From: Mytilus galloprovincialis | Lineage: Eukaryota > Mollusca > Bivalvia > Mytilida > Mytilidae | Length of the DNA: 64,000 nt | Reading direction: 5' to 3' | Assembly: GCF_965363235.1 (NCBI RefSeq) | Contig: NC_134842.1 | Span: forward strand, 6,351,112-6,415,111 | Part shown: in pieces, positions 12,124-23,312 of the stretch | Layout: each line of letters begins with the position of its first letter | Position numbering within the stretch: the stretch's first letter is position 1 | Translations under genes and position numbers: made by a program | The notes under the pieces: generated by a model | The model's input: the letters and a program-made list of their open reading frames with translations, nothing else | What the model was told of the DNA's origin: nothing | Database searches by the model: none

Positions 12124-13397
12124 ACTAGAGGTGGCGTGAATCAGATGTGGATACTTAAAAATTCAAAAGATCTTTTAGAGTACATACAATCTAACTCTCT
12201 TTCATCTTGTAACAGTATTAAAACATTTGACTTTTCTACCCTGTACACAAGTATTCCACATTCCAAACTAAAAGACAAATTGAAAGAGTTGATATTACTT
12301 TGCTTCATAAAAAAGAATGGCCAACGTAGATACAAGTATCTTGTCTTAGGGAGGGATAAATCCTACTTTGTAAAGAATCACTCTGATTCAAACAAAAAAT
12401 TCTCTGAAACTGATATTATCAAGATGCTTGATTTCTTGATTGACAACATATTTGTTACGTTCGGAGGACGTGTTTTTCAACAGACTGTCGGCATTCCAAT
12501 GGGAACAAACTGTGCCCCTCTACTCGCCGACTTGTTTCTTTATTATTATGAGGCTGACTTCATGCAGGAACTTCTTAGGAAGAAAGATAAGAAGTTAGCA
12601 ATATCCTTTAACTCTACTTTCCGCTATATAGATGATGTTCTTTCACTAAACAATTCAAAATTTGGTGACTATGTGGAACGCATCTATCCAATCGAACTAG
12701 AGATAAAGGATACTACAGATACAGTTAAGTCGGCTTCATATCTTGACTTACATCTAGAAATTGACAATGAGGGTCGGTTGAAAACAAAACTTTACGACAA
12801 AAGAGATGATTTCAGCTTTCCAATTGTGAACTTTCCATTTCTAAGTAGCAACATTCCAGCAGCACCTGCATACGGGGTATATATCTCCCAATTGATACGA
12901 TATTCCCGTGCTTGCATTTCCTATCATGATTTTCTTGATAGAGGTTTGCTGCTCACAAGGAAGCTATTAAACCAAGAGTTCCAAATGGTAAAGTTGAAAT
13001 CATCCCTTCGTAAATTTTACGGACGCCATCACGAGTTGGTTGACCGTTATGGAATAACCGTTTCACAAATGATATCGGATATGTTCCTTACGTCGTAACT
13101 ACAATCCCCTTCCCTTTCATGAATATGACCTACCGAATTAGACTATTTACCGGATTTGTAATCACTTAAGCAACACGACGGGTGCCACATGTGGAGCAGG
13201 ATCTGCTTACCCTTCCGGAGCACCTGAGATCACCCCTAGTTTTTGGTGGGGTTCGTGTTGTTTATTCTTTAGTTTTCTATGTTGTGTCGTGTGTACTATT
13301 GTTTTTCTGTTTGTCTTTTTTATTTTTAGCCATGGCGTTGTCAGTTTGTTTTAGATTTATGAGTTTGACTGTCCCTTTGGTATCTTTCGTCCCTCTT
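12124..13397 (+). mobile_element. 5'-truncated Penelope-like RT element, left arm only
   Basis: The right arm reads straight through the site (attcgtactg next to tttgtcaatg, at about 41,000-41,025). On the left an RT frame plus about 300 bp of 3' UTR intervene, ending in ggtatctttcgtccctcttt. The 3' UTR carries gtgccacatgtggagcagg and cttccggagcacctgagatc, seen again at 23,313-23,577, 27,775-28,010 and 56,625-56,858. Target duplication is minimal. It is one of two copies in the window with a substantial RT, the other being at 27,775-28,872. Confidence 0.8.
12136..13098 (+). pseudogene. Penelope-type reverse transcriptase fragment, 320 codons
   Basis: RT motifs appear in order: FDFSTLYTSIP (residues 31-41, containing the first catalytic aspartate), GIPMGTNCAPLLADLF (119-134), FRYIDDVLSLNN (162-173, the second catalytic pair), LDLHLEI, YDKRDDFSFPIVN and YGVYISQLIRYSRAC. 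The layout matches Penelope-like RTs and aligns well with the thumb blocks of the GIY-YIG element at 54,220-55,404, but no endonuclease follows. The N-terminal part is missing at the insertion's left edge, so the piece is dead on its own. An alternative is a distinct RT lineage related to Penelope elements. Confidence 0.75.
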
Positions 13398-13743
13398 TTG
13401 TCAATGTTTATGCCTCGTTTAACTATTTAAACAAAAAGGTATGAATTAATATACTATATTTTGGAAGATAACAAAGCATAGGCAGTGGAACAAGACAATT
13501 ATTTCCCTTAGCTTCGAGAGATATGAAGATTTGTCCCCCCTTGAAAAATCTTATTTCCCTAGGACAAAGCCCTCGTGAAATATGAATCTTCTTTGGTGAA
13601 CAAATCTTTATATCGCCCTAAGACACGGGAAATAAATGTATTATATTGTATAATATAATTGTCCATGTACACATTGTATTGCATGTCATAAATGTATTGT
13701 ATAGTATAATATAAATGTCCATGTACATATTGTATTAAATGTC

Positions 13744-13783
<40 letters not shown>

Positions 13784-15095
13784 TAAGTATGACATTGATG
13801 CATGATATATTGTATTGGATCATATACCATTCATGTAGATATTGTTTTGTATGACATAAATGAATATAGTATGTTGTGATTATAAGGATTTTGACAAAAC
13901 CAATGTTGTTTTTCCCTATCGCTATTACTTTTTTTTTATTTGAGCATGATTGATTCACATTTAATTACATGATACTATACTTATATTGTTATAAACAGTC
14001 AAAAGAAGACACATGATAAAATTACACTGGAAGAACAGTTAACAGATATAGCATTTTTAACCACAAGAAATTATACGTTTTTTATCAAACTGCCGAAATA
14101 AGTATTATTGATTTACACCATATACAGTATTGACATATAGACTCTTTCTAGATATGTTTGCAATCTGTTTACACTGTAGTATTCTTTTAAAAGCATGTAT
14201 CTATAATTAAATTATAATTGTGTTGATAAACGATAAGCCATAGAGAATACATGTACCTGTGTTTGCGCTAAGGCCGAGCAAATTTTTTACCTTGCTAAAT
14301 TTATTATGCATGTAGTTGTTTTAAACACTTAACATATATTATGTCAAAATGATTAACATATATACATGTACTTTCTAAAATCAACCTTTGTGTACTCTTC
14401 ATATGTGCTGACTAGACAAAAATGAAAACCTGATATTAAATTCATTGAAAACCCTCCATGACCGCCTGAAGCATTTAGGCTTTTTTTGTTTGTTTGATTC
14501 TATCTTTAGTTTTCTATTTAGATAAATGTAACAGTAGTATACCGCTGTTCAAAGATCATCAATCGATTGAAAGAAAATACATTTTCGTTACAAACTTAAA
14601 TTTGGTAATAATGGTTTTAATCTCGTCGTTACTATTGCTTATGGTGTATACTGTTTTCTTGTAAGGTTTCTATTTGCTACCTTGGCGACTCTTATTGACA
14701 CAGAATATGTAAACCGACTCATTGTCACGAGACAGTAGTTCAAATGTCATTCCATTTTTCTGTAATATAAACCAGTTTGGGTTCCTTTAAGAAATTTCTA
14801 TTTTCAGTATCGGAGGCCATTTTGATTGGCAAGGCAAGCTATAAGATAAAGTTTGAAAGGGACAACCTAAGGACTATGTATGTTAAGTTTAGATCCAATT
14901 GCACATCCACTTCAAGGGAGAAGATTTTACATTGATTTTCTGTCAAAATATGCCTAATTTGTATATTCGACAAAATCAGCAAAAAGTTTAAATTTTACAT
15001 CAATACATTTTAGTCCTATGCTCTATTTATAATAAAGATGGCGATGTTGGTTTGAAAGCGGGATCATCGGATACAACTTTGAAAAAAGACACCCC
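13398..15095. other. AT-rich region with (TA)n, no gene
   Basis: Holds the right half of the fold-back motif (13,480-13,640), tandem copies of an atgtattgtat-type motif and a (TA)n tract at about 13,748-13,780. The mirror (39,315-40,980) has the same parts with a shorter (AT)n tract near 40,631-40,656. Nothing coding is visible. Confidence 0.6.
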
Positions 15096-15302
15096 ACCGC
15101 GTCGATGCCTCTGCTGGTGAATTTTTTTTGTGTTATTTAATTTGCTGTTACAAAATGTTAAAATTATTACAAATTTAGGACTGTCTCTCCTCCATGCAAA
15201 GCTCTGATCACTTTCACGGATTTGGCTATACTTTTTGGAACTTTTGGATTATAGCTATTCATCTTTTATATAAGCTTAGGATTTTACATATTTTGGCCAC
15301 GA

Positions 15303-15346
15303 GCATCACTGAAGAGACATGTATTGTCAAAATACGCATCTGGTGC
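15303..15346 (+). ncRNA. Hammerhead-like motif, family 2 copy 1 (core altered)
   Basis: GCATCA pairs with TGGTGC as stem I (six pairs). The core reads CTGAAGA; position 7 is variable in the consensus, so A is allowed there. Stem II is GACA/TGTC, and a short stem III and ATC triplet end at 15,340. The conserved GAAA reads AAAA here, which should impair cleavage. The mirrored copy (39,001-39,044) keeps GAAA. Confidence 0.6.
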
Positions 15347-15587
15347 AGACAAATTGGTACCGTTAATGTTATTACTACCACTGGGTCGATGCCTCTGCTG
15401 GTGGACTGTTAGTCCCCGAGGATATCACCAGCTCAGTAGCAAGTACTCCGGTTCTGGCATGAAAAAACGGATTTTTTGTGTTATTATATTTGCTGTTTCA
15501 AAATGTTAAAAATTATTACAAATTAAGGAATGTATCTCCCTCATGCAAAACTCCGATTCCTTTCACGGGTTTGGCTATATTTTACGA

Positions 15588-15635
15588 GCATCACTGAAGA
15601 TCGAAACATGTATTGTCGAAATGCGCATCTGGTGC
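15588..15635 (+). ncRNA. Hammerhead-like motif, family 2 copy 2
   Basis: CTGAAGA (15,594-15,600), GAAA (15,618-15,621), short stem III with GCGC loop, ATC triplet ending at 15,629, and six-pair stem I GCATCA/TGGTGC are all present. Stem II is lengthened by extra bases (cgaaac-like) relative to copy 1, so its fold is uncertain. Confidence 0.5.
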
Positions 15636-15931
15636 AGAAAAATTGGTACCGTTAATGTTATTACTACCACTGGGTCGATGCCTCTGCTAGTGGACTGTTA
15701 GTCCCCGAGGGTATCACCAGCCCAGTAGCCAGTACTCCGGTACTGGCATGAAAATACGGATTTTTTTGTGTTATTAAATTTGCTGTTACAAAATGTTAAA
15801 AATTAAGGAATGTATCTCTCTCGTCCAAAACTCTGATTCCTGTCACTGATTTGGCTATACTTTTTGGAACTTTTTGATTATAGCTCTTTCTCTTTTATAT
15901 AAGCTTTGGTTTTTACATATTTTGGCCACGA

Positions 15932-15975
15932 GCATCACTGAATAGACAAGTTTTGTCGAAATGCGCATCTGGCGC
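15932..15975 (+). ncRNA. Hammerhead-like motif, family 2 copy 3 (degenerate)
   Basis: Stem I GCATCA/TGGCGC, stem II GACAA/TTGTC, GAAA and the ATC triplet are kept, but the first core box reads CTGAATA, changing the invariant G8. Probably inactive. Confidence 0.5.
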
Positions 15976-16003
15976 AGAAACATTGGTACCGTTAATGTTA
16001 TTA

Positions 16004-16867
16004 GGATGATGCCAGCGACTTTTGTTCCAATTAGACAAGTAGTTTAAGATATGAAGATTTTTGACAGACGACGGACACAAAGAGATAGCAAAAGTTCACC
16101 CTTGTTTTTAGCCAGATGATCATAGAATTGTAATGGGTATAAAATATTTAAAAAAAAAACAACCAAAAAACCCTGAACATGACTTGATAGTGATGACTAC
16201 TAGGCATACATCACCTGTAGTTAAACTGTGTCAGAAGACGCAATCCCTATTTCAAAACAAAAACCAACCAGATTGACGAATACACATGTTTATCCACCGT
16301 TTCGTCATTCATGACATTATTGTTTGAAATACTACTTATTATAGAAACAAAATATCATGTCAAACTGTTTTAGGACTGCAGCATTGATCAACTCATTTGA
16401 TTCGACATCTTATTCTGTAAAAAACATTATTTTTTTCCTCCACAAACTTTTTCTGTTTGAATTTTGAATTTTGAATTTATATTTTGTTTTTAGTGTCTTT
16501 TAAGACTGGCCCACACATATTGATTTTCTCAATTCTTATTTAGCAGGTACTGTTTCTGGTTGTTCTTTGAATGATTTGACATGTCCTTGACCTACTCGTT
16601 TAAACATTTACATACTGGCTCGGATGATTTTCAAAATTGTCGTTAACGAGTAAATTGTTCGTGAATTTGTGATGAATTCATTGTGTAAAATTGATTCTAC
16701 ACTTAACGTTTTTGAGCTATTCACACAGCTATCGATTAGGCGGGGTATCGCACATTCTCCTATTGCTGATGCAATATTTGATGTTGTTCGTCAAAACAAG
16801 GAAGCACAACTCTAAAATGCTTCAAAGTGAATATGCTTTCTTGTTTGAATTGTTTTACATTTGTCAT
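16004..16867. other. Intergenic stretch, no gene seen
   Basis: AT-rich, mirrored at about 37,496-38,358. Short frames at 16,691-16,888 and its mirror show no domain. Confidence 0.5.
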
Positions 16868-17022
16868 TTCGGGGCATTTTATAGCTGACTATGCGGTATG
16901 GGCTTTGCTCATTATTGGAGGACGTATGGTTACCTAGGCTATAGTTCTTCATTTCTGTGTCATTTTGTTTCTCGAGGAGATTTGTCTCATTGACAATCAT
17001 ACCACATCTTCTTTTTTATATG
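16868..17022 (+). repeat. Dispersed mussel-type repeat (tail with catcttctttttta end)
   Basis: Carries ttttatagctgactatgcgg, gggctttgctcatt and caatcataccacatcttct. Same family as 21,168-21,317, 22,785-22,937 and 28,915-29,056; mirrored at 37,341-37,495. It is probably the 3' end of an RT element, because at 22,505-22,937 it is joined to a longer piece of such an element's 3' UTR. Confidence 0.65.
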
Positions 17023-17083
17023 TACCATTACTGATTAAATGTAGCATACTGTAAAATGACTTTTGCAATTAAAAAGGTTGTTA

Positions 17084-17260
17084 TAACATGGCGGATGCCA
17101 CATTTTGAGCAGGAACTGCTCACTCTTTCTTAAACACTTCAGTCCTATCCAAGTTTTTAGTGGGTTTCTGATTACTCATCTTTAGTTTCTTTGTTTATTC
17201 TCGTTGGTTGTGGTTTGTCTTTTTCTATTCTAGCCACATGTTTGTCCTTTAATTCTAATT
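17084..17260 (+). repeat. Old, diverged RT-element tail
   Basis: Resembles the 3' UTR at 13,170-13,330 (gatgccacattttgagcagg, then cttagtttctttgtttattc). A related piece lies inverted at about 8,930-9,060, in the matching place of the older inverted duplication, so this insertion predates the A/B split. Confidence 0.5.
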
Positions 17261-17796
17261 TTCGATTTTTTATTAAATACCCTAACGTCAGTGTTGATTA
17301 CGTAATGATAAAAATTTAGTCTTCTTTTATGAATTCACTTAATGTACGCCAAGAATCAAGCAAATTCACGTGCAATAAAACCAGCATAAAGTAAACCACA
17401 TTGCGACAAGACATTCTGTTTGGAATAGACAGCTGTTCGATTTAGATTGGTTTATTTCACAAACAAATAATGAAATGTATAGATAAATTATAAATTCAAT
17501 ATAAGAAGTATTATATTTTGAATAAACAGTTTCAAGATTGTAAGTTTTCTATAATACGTAATATTTTTGGAAATCTTACATAAGTTTTCCTTTAAATCTA
17601 TTTAATTCTGTTTTGACATAAAACTGAGTCATTATAAATTATATTATTAAAAAATGTAAGGAAGATAAACGACGATCACTGAGGACTAAAAGTAGATGAC
17701 ATTGACCCACACGAAAATTATAACAACAATGCAAATTTTCAAAGAAAAACATCTATCATTTGTCTAGAAAAATATGACATTTTAAACAAAACAGGC

Positions 17797-17891
17797 TATA
17801 GAATAGACCCCTCAAAGCTAAAGACACAACCAGAAAACCTCCAGCCTTCTGTAGCAATCAATTTCAGCCTTTTGGAACAAGTAAGTCACAG
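17797..17891 (+). promoter_or_regulatory. TATA-like box and non-coding exon 1 of gene A
   Basis: ggcTATAGAATagacccctcaaag aligns with the B-type block ggcTATAAAATgagcgcctcaaag. About 80 nt of conserved exon-like sequence follow, ending in CACAG|GTACG at 17,891; a second strong donor candidate GTAAGT starts at 17,881. Exon 2 would begin at 20,169 after aatttgcag, giving an intron of about 2.3 kb. The TATA box here is one base off the B version, which may weaken it. Confidence 0.55.
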
Positions 17892-20168
17892 GTACGATCT
17901 TTCTAGTATAAACGTAATACATGTAGATTTTTCAAACATTTAAAGTAATTTAATGTTGGGTATTTAAAATATAGATATTACTTATTAGATGAAAACATAT
18001 CAAACTGAGGAGCTATAATTTTTTTTAGATTTTATCAAAACATATTTTATTTTCAATACAACATGTACAATGAAACATTTTTGGATTTAATCAATCATGA
18101 TAGCTGCAAACATAATTTAAAAACAATTTGTTTTAAACAACGGGTTGATATCGTTTTTTTAAACTCTATAGATTTTCGTCAAGGGTGTCCATTATTTTGT
18201 TTATTATTTATTTTTTAGTAGAAATGTTATCATTAAGACTAAGAAGCAATAAATACATCAAGGGATAAAGATTAAGGTAGACAAAAAAACTCGTAGTATA
18301 AAGATTTCTCAATTACCGTATGATTACACTCTTTTTTTCAAAATATTATCATTCTTTTCAACGAAATTGAATTAGTTGGTTCTCCGTCCGGCTTGATGTT
18401 AACAAAATATAAACAAAAATGGAGGAAAGTGAATTGTGAAACAATGACTCTGACAAATTAGAAGGAATAAATTGGGAAAAAAAGCATTAAATGTTAAGGT
18501 AATTATTTAGGACATTTAAATTAAAATAAAAATGAAATAGGCAATAATTGGGTCATAAATTTTACCAAAATACATCTTTTTTGCTAGTACTTCAAAGAAA
18601 GATACAGCAAAGAATTTGAATCGGGTTGATTAAATTTATTTTGGAGGAAAGACAGATGGAGTGAAAAAAAAACACTACAATAAAGATATACTAAAAGGGG
18701 AAATTAAAAGGGTAGATTTTAGCTGTTTTGTTTTATTCTCTTGAAGCATCACGCATAAAAATAATTACACAAACGGAAAAATCAAAAAGTGTAACGTTAT
18801 ACATGCAGAAAATTTCAACATTATTGGCTAGTTTTATGTATAAATAACGATACCATTTAGAAATGAACAAATAACAAAACCACTCAGGACTGTTATCCAG
18901 AAGTTGATTTGGATGAAGACTGAAAGAGAACTAGTAGAAAATACTAACATATCTTTAGATATAAGGAAGCAAATTGGGTTAGTCAATGGTGAAACATGGT
19001 CTAAAAGCTTTAATCTGTAATAATTGAAAATTACTTGGTCTTAGCATAGTGGTAATACAGACGGTCAGTTGTTGAGTACTTTCATCTAAGAACAATAAGT
19101 AATAAGACAAACAAACTTAATTTTTGAAATTTTTATATTAATAAATAAGATTTCAAAAATTGGCGTCAAATTTTAGTTCAAAATAGGTATGTTAACATTA
19201 TCAGAAAATATGTAAAATGGAAATCTCTATTTGTTATTGTACATGACATAAACAATAAATGTTTGTATCAGTACATCATCAACAAATAAACAAATATATT
19301 GGTGTCAATGTATAACCATTCAAACCCAAATGTATTAAACAGTATCTTATTCTGAACTGGCTTATCAAAATTCAATATGAATAGTGCATACTAATAGAAA
19401 TATAAGTGAGTATCAAACTGAATTGCTTATATAATACGACACACGACAGTGAAGAAAGGCATGATATATCATGTTAAAAAATGTCGTCGCTATAATCATT
19501 AAATGTTTTCCAATGATTGGTATGCACTTGGATGTAGGCTTTTGTTCAATAGGGCTATAAATAGACTAATTGTTTTAATTGCTTTTTACGATGTTTAGTA
19601 CCGTTTGGTTTGCAGTTGTTATCAAATACTAGTAGTCCTTTTCTATGTATGTTGGCGTTTGTTTTTGTTGCAGTTCAGTGTTTACGTTGTTCCGTTGTTT
19701 TCCTGTTATAGTTGATGTGTTTCCTTCGGTTTTGGTTTCTGACCCGGATTTGTTTTCGTTTAATCAATGTATGACTATTGAACAGCCGTATACTACTGTT
19801 GCCTTTATTTGCTTCTAATGAAAAACTTGTAGAAATCAATTTAATTTTGATATAATTGAAAACAGATAGAAACAAGAGTTTACAACAGAAATAAACCATA
19901 TAAGATATTTTGTAAAGGTTATTTCCATATCAAGATTGACAATCCTACCTGATATTCACCAAAGTGTTATTCCAATGCTTATTGTAAATTACAATTCGTT
20001 TTAGATACCTATAAATGTCTGACTACCGTTTGAAATATTTCGTACAAATAAGATTGCGTTGTATTGTACATTTTTGTGATTCACCAGCAAACTGAATAAA
20101 AACGCAAAAATGAATATACACAGATTCATTACTTTATTATAATCTTTATTTGAATTTTTAATTTGCAG
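17892..20168 (+). other. Inferred first intron of gene A
   Basis: No coding signal. It ends in a pyrimidine-poor but canonical acceptor (tttaatttgcag). Several blocks (18,050-18,150; 18,280-18,480; 19,380-19,480) are homologous, in inverted order, to the B-type intron at 7,690-1,020, showing that the two genes arose by an older inverted duplication. A 74-codon frame at 19,675-19,899 on the minus strand has no domain. Confidence 0.5.
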
Positions 20169-20270
20169 AAACTATTGAGGGATGATTACCATATATTGTT
20201 GGTTAGTCGTTGTATTGGGGACCTCTGGAACAGCATTGTTAAACGACAATGATTCGAACAAGCTAAAACT

Positions 20271-20912
20271 ATGATTGCTATTGCAGACAAATTAATTGAC
20301 TCTCACGATCATACTACTGAATGTGTAGGAGAAATGATGTGTTTACTTGCTGCATTACCAGAATCCAAATGGAATCAGAGGTTGAACAACCCTTTAGGTC
20401 TACTAACCAAAATTGCAACTGACAACGGACAAGACCATGACAGTTTGTTATATGCAGAAGCCAGGAAATTATTAGCTGACTATCCGAATATTGGACATGT
20501 TTTATATGGAGCTAAAAATGGACACTCCGTAAAAGATAGTGATGTCTGTGAATCAATGTACTCCAAATCCCCATATGAGCCAAAAGACTTGTTGGACACT
20601 GTCAACGATTTGGGGGATATAACCACACTATTGTCCAAGAATTTGTTTGGGAAAGTCATCGCAGATGCAATAGAACTTAACAACACACAGGTTGGAACAA
20701 ATAATAGACAAAAGAGATCATGTGACCACAAAGCACTAAAAGACAGTTGCACTACACTTGGAGTTACTTGTGGTGTAGTGACTGTAGCATGTACTCTTTG
20801 TGGCATTTTTACATTTGGGTTATGTTTAGGTGCCTTTGTTGAACCTGCCACTGGTCTGTGTACATCAGCCTTTGTTGGTTGTACTGTTGCTGATGCTGCG
20901 TGTACTCGATAG
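20271..20912 (+). CDS. Gene A: cysteine-rich precursor protein, leader lost
   Basis: A 213-codon frame homologous to gene B from B residue 34 onward. It has the same helical pro-region, a dibasic RQKR cleavage site, then a hydrophobic Gly/Ala/Cys-rich tail with nine cysteines (A' has ten). In both arms the upstream signal-peptide segment (ATG at 20,182) is still recognisable but not in frame with the body, so as it stands the product would be cytosolic or the gene is a decaying copy. The frame used here starts at an internal Met. An acceptor AG stands at 20,168 and attaaa at 21,005-21,010 could serve polyadenylation. The family is not one I can name. Confidence 0.6.
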   Translation: MIAIADKLIDSHDHTTECVGEMMCLLAALPESKWNQRLNNPLGLLTKIATDNGQDHDSLLYAEARKLLADYPNIGHVLYGAKNGHSVKDSDVCESMYSKSPYEPKDLLDTVNDLGDITTLLSKNLFGKVIADAIELNNTQVGTNNRQKRSCDHKALKDSCTTLGVTCGVVTVACTLCGIFTFGLCLGAFVEPATGLCTSAFVGCTVADAACTR

Positions 20913-21167
20913 AGAAACATTAGTGAGTCACCGAGATGAATGACAAGTATTATCTACTTATTTGTGATGAAAGATGTTCCTTGTCTGTTCAATTAGAACT
21001 CTACATTAAAGATCAAAATGCATGTTCAATTTTTAGTATTATTCGGTGAAAAAAAACCAATTTAAAAGTTAATTAGCATTGTGATGATTACAATTTCTAC
21101 TTAAGCGTTTTATAATCCATGGTAATTAGTTGATGCCAGAACTAATTAAATGTAAGCTACATTGTCT

Positions 21168-21317
21168 CATCGGGGCCTTTTATAGCTGACTATGCGGTAT
21201 GGGCTTTGCTCATTGTTAAAGGCCGTAGGGTGACCTATAGTTGTTAATGTCTGTGTCATTTTGATCTTTTGTGGATAGTTGTCTCATTGGCAATCATACC
21301 ACATCTTCTTTTTTATA
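21168..21317 (+). repeat. Dispersed mussel-type repeat (tail with catcttctttttta end)
   Basis: Near-identical to 22,785-22,937: atcggggccttttatagctg, ggccgtagggtgacctatag, gttgtctcattggcaatcat. It sits just downstream of gene A and is mirrored at 33,064-33,216. Confidence 0.7.
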
Positions 21318-21950
21318 TTGAAGCATTTGTATCGTTGTCGTGTTTTTGTTTGAAACGACTGTCTGAATAAAATACTCCTTTGTTCATTACAAGAAAAGTT
21401 ACATGAATGCCTTAAAAGTTTTGAAGTGAATTTTAAAAAATAAGACATAGCAAATGAAAACAAAAAAAGTTACCAAGGGCAAACTCGACAAGTAAAAAAA
21501 CAACATTTTTGCGAAAATATAAGAGAGAGGCAAATACCAACAAGAAACAAACACTGGAAGTCTAAAAATGTTAAAAAGTGATCTGAACATGGGTGAACAT
21601 ACCCTCTAATCTGGATTTCCTTTTCAAGATTTTAATTTTGGTAAGAAAACTGTCAAAAAGGGCTGTTCCTTTTTCAAATAATTGGTTTACAGTAAGAGGC
21701 TAGAGGCGACAGTTTAATTCAAAGTTGTACTCCAACTTTCCAAATTTTACATAAATTTACATTTACAATATTCTACGTCACAGCACAATGAGATATGTAA
21801 TTTTCATAAAACATATTGTCAGCAGCATGTGACATCAAGCCTTAATACATTGATATGGAATTTTTTAAGCCGTAACTTGAGGCGTTGTTTCGTTCATCCT
21901 TAATGTTCACATTCGCAGAGGCGTATTTAACCTTGCGCCTATCAGGAAAT

Positions 21951-22341
21951 AAATCACGTTATCAAGAGGTATACACACGGAAACATTAACAGGTAATGCA
22001 TAACGTTTTAAAAGCATATACATATGGATACATTTATGGGTAATGCATAACGTTATCAAGACATAAACACACGGACACATTAACGGGTTATGTATAACAT
22101 TTGAAAGGCATATACATACGAACACATTAACAGGTAATGCATAACATTATCAAGGCGTAAAACCACGGACATGTTAACGGGTAATGTTTTACATTATAAA
22201 CGTGATTACGTACGGATACTTTCACTGGTAATGCATAACTTTATCAAGGTATAAACAAACGGACACATGAGCGGGTAATGCATAACGTTATCAAAGTGTA
22301 AACATACGGACACATAAGCGGGTAATGCATAACGTTATTAA
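21951..22341. repeat. 47-bp minisatellite array, left arm
   Basis: About eight units of roughly 47 bp, each with variants of gtaatgcataacgttatcaag followed by cgtaaacatacggacacat. Units differ by substitutions and small indels. The 72-codon frame here is a by-product of the array. It is mirrored at 32,039-32,429 and a third array lies in the palindrome spacer. Confidence 0.85.
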
Positions 22342-22504
22342 GAGCCAATCCGCCAGAAAACCATTCAATATTCAGAAAATTGTCCAATTCGACAATCACA
22401 ACTTGACAAACTTGTATATATCATTTTAATCCTTGACATAAAATAAAAGAATTTGGCCAATTTTTCCAAGAAACGTAACTATTTTTAGTAACAGCCTTAC
22501 GTCA

Positions 22505-22937
22505 ATTTGTATTTTTGTCCATCTGATGAGTTAAGCCTTTTTCAACTGATTTGTATAGTTCGTTCTTATGTTGTACTGTTATACCACTGTCCCACGTTAG
22601 GGGAGGGTTGGGATGCCGCTAACATGTTTAACCCCACAACATTATTTATGTATGTGCCTGTCCCAAGTCAGGAGCCTGTAATTCAGTGGTTGTCGTTTGT
22701 TTATGTGTTACATATTTGTTTTTCGTTCAGTTTTTAACAGAAATAAGGCCGTTAGTTTTCTCGATTGAATTGTTTTACAGTGTCTTATCGGGGCCTTTTA
22801 TAGCTGACTATGTAGTATGGGCTTTGCTCATTGTTGAAAGCCGTACGGTGACCTATAGTTGTTAATGTCTGTGTCATTTTGGTCTTTTTGTGGATAGTTG
22901 TCTCATTGGCAATCATATCACATCTTCTTTTTTATAT
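22505..22937 (+). repeat. 5'-truncated RT-element 3' UTR
   Basis: Contains cccacgttaggggaggg, taacatgtttaaccccac and gtcccaagtcaggagcctg, modules also present inverted in the 3' UTR of the RT element at 2,600-2,700. Then follows the common tail ending catcttcttttttata. It is mirrored at 31,443-31,875. The 76-codon frame in it is not a gene. Confidence 0.65.
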
Positions 22938-23312
22938 CATTTGCATAATTCTGTAAATTCAAAATGAAACAAAGGAAAAATTTCTTTTTTATGTCTTTGA
23001 AAAACAACCCAGTACCATATTAAAAGGGGTAGTTGAGTTTTTAGAGTAATGTCAGTTGGAACCCATCCATTTAACTATGTTATAGTCAATACAAATTTGG
23101 CACATTGCCAGGAGCATAGATATTAAAGCGGGATTTTTATACATGAATTTACATGGTTTTATTTGCTTCTAACTTGCAAGATCCATTCCGGATATGTTTG
23201 CAACTTATGTCGGTTTTAATTATAGGGTATTTTTTTATAATAAAAAAGTATTAACCTTGGCAAATGACTATTACATGTCAATTTATGCCTTGGGAGAATG
23301 GTGGTTTTTGTA

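Larger units (their letters stand above)
15096..16003 (+). mobile_element. Retrozyme-like tandem array, family 2, about three units
   Basis: Units of roughly 290-340 bp share gggtcgatgcctctgctgg, gtccccgagggtatcaccag, ttggctatactttttgg and a hammerhead-like segment ending catctggtgcag. Predicted cleavage points lie at 15,340, 15,629 and 15,969. The unit resembles family 1 at 28-658 in layout and in the tcgatgcc...ctgctg and gtatcaccagcccagtag blocks, so the two are sister families. The inverted mirror copy occupies 38,359-39,314. The 72- and 89-residue frames here are repeat by-products. Confidence 0.65.

Noticed and set aside
15194-15509. Frames in the family 2 retrozyme array (also 38,950-39,219)
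   Set aside because: They translate the tandem repeat modules, including the hammerhead segment; not genes.
20480-20920. 146-codon frame antisense to gene A (also 33,443-33,883)
   Set aside because: Shadow on the opposite strand of the real frame, which has homology to gene B and a sensible prepro layout.
21907-22125. 72-codon frame with internal peptide repeats (also 32,255-32,473)
   Set aside because: By-product of the 47-bp minisatellite being nearly in register with codons.
22515-22545. catctgatgagttaagcc as a possible hammerhead start
   Set aside because: No GAAA box or pairing stem II follows within the required distance.
22507-22737. 76-codon frame (also 31,643-31,873)
   Set aside because: Lies inside a known RT-element 3' UTR repeat.
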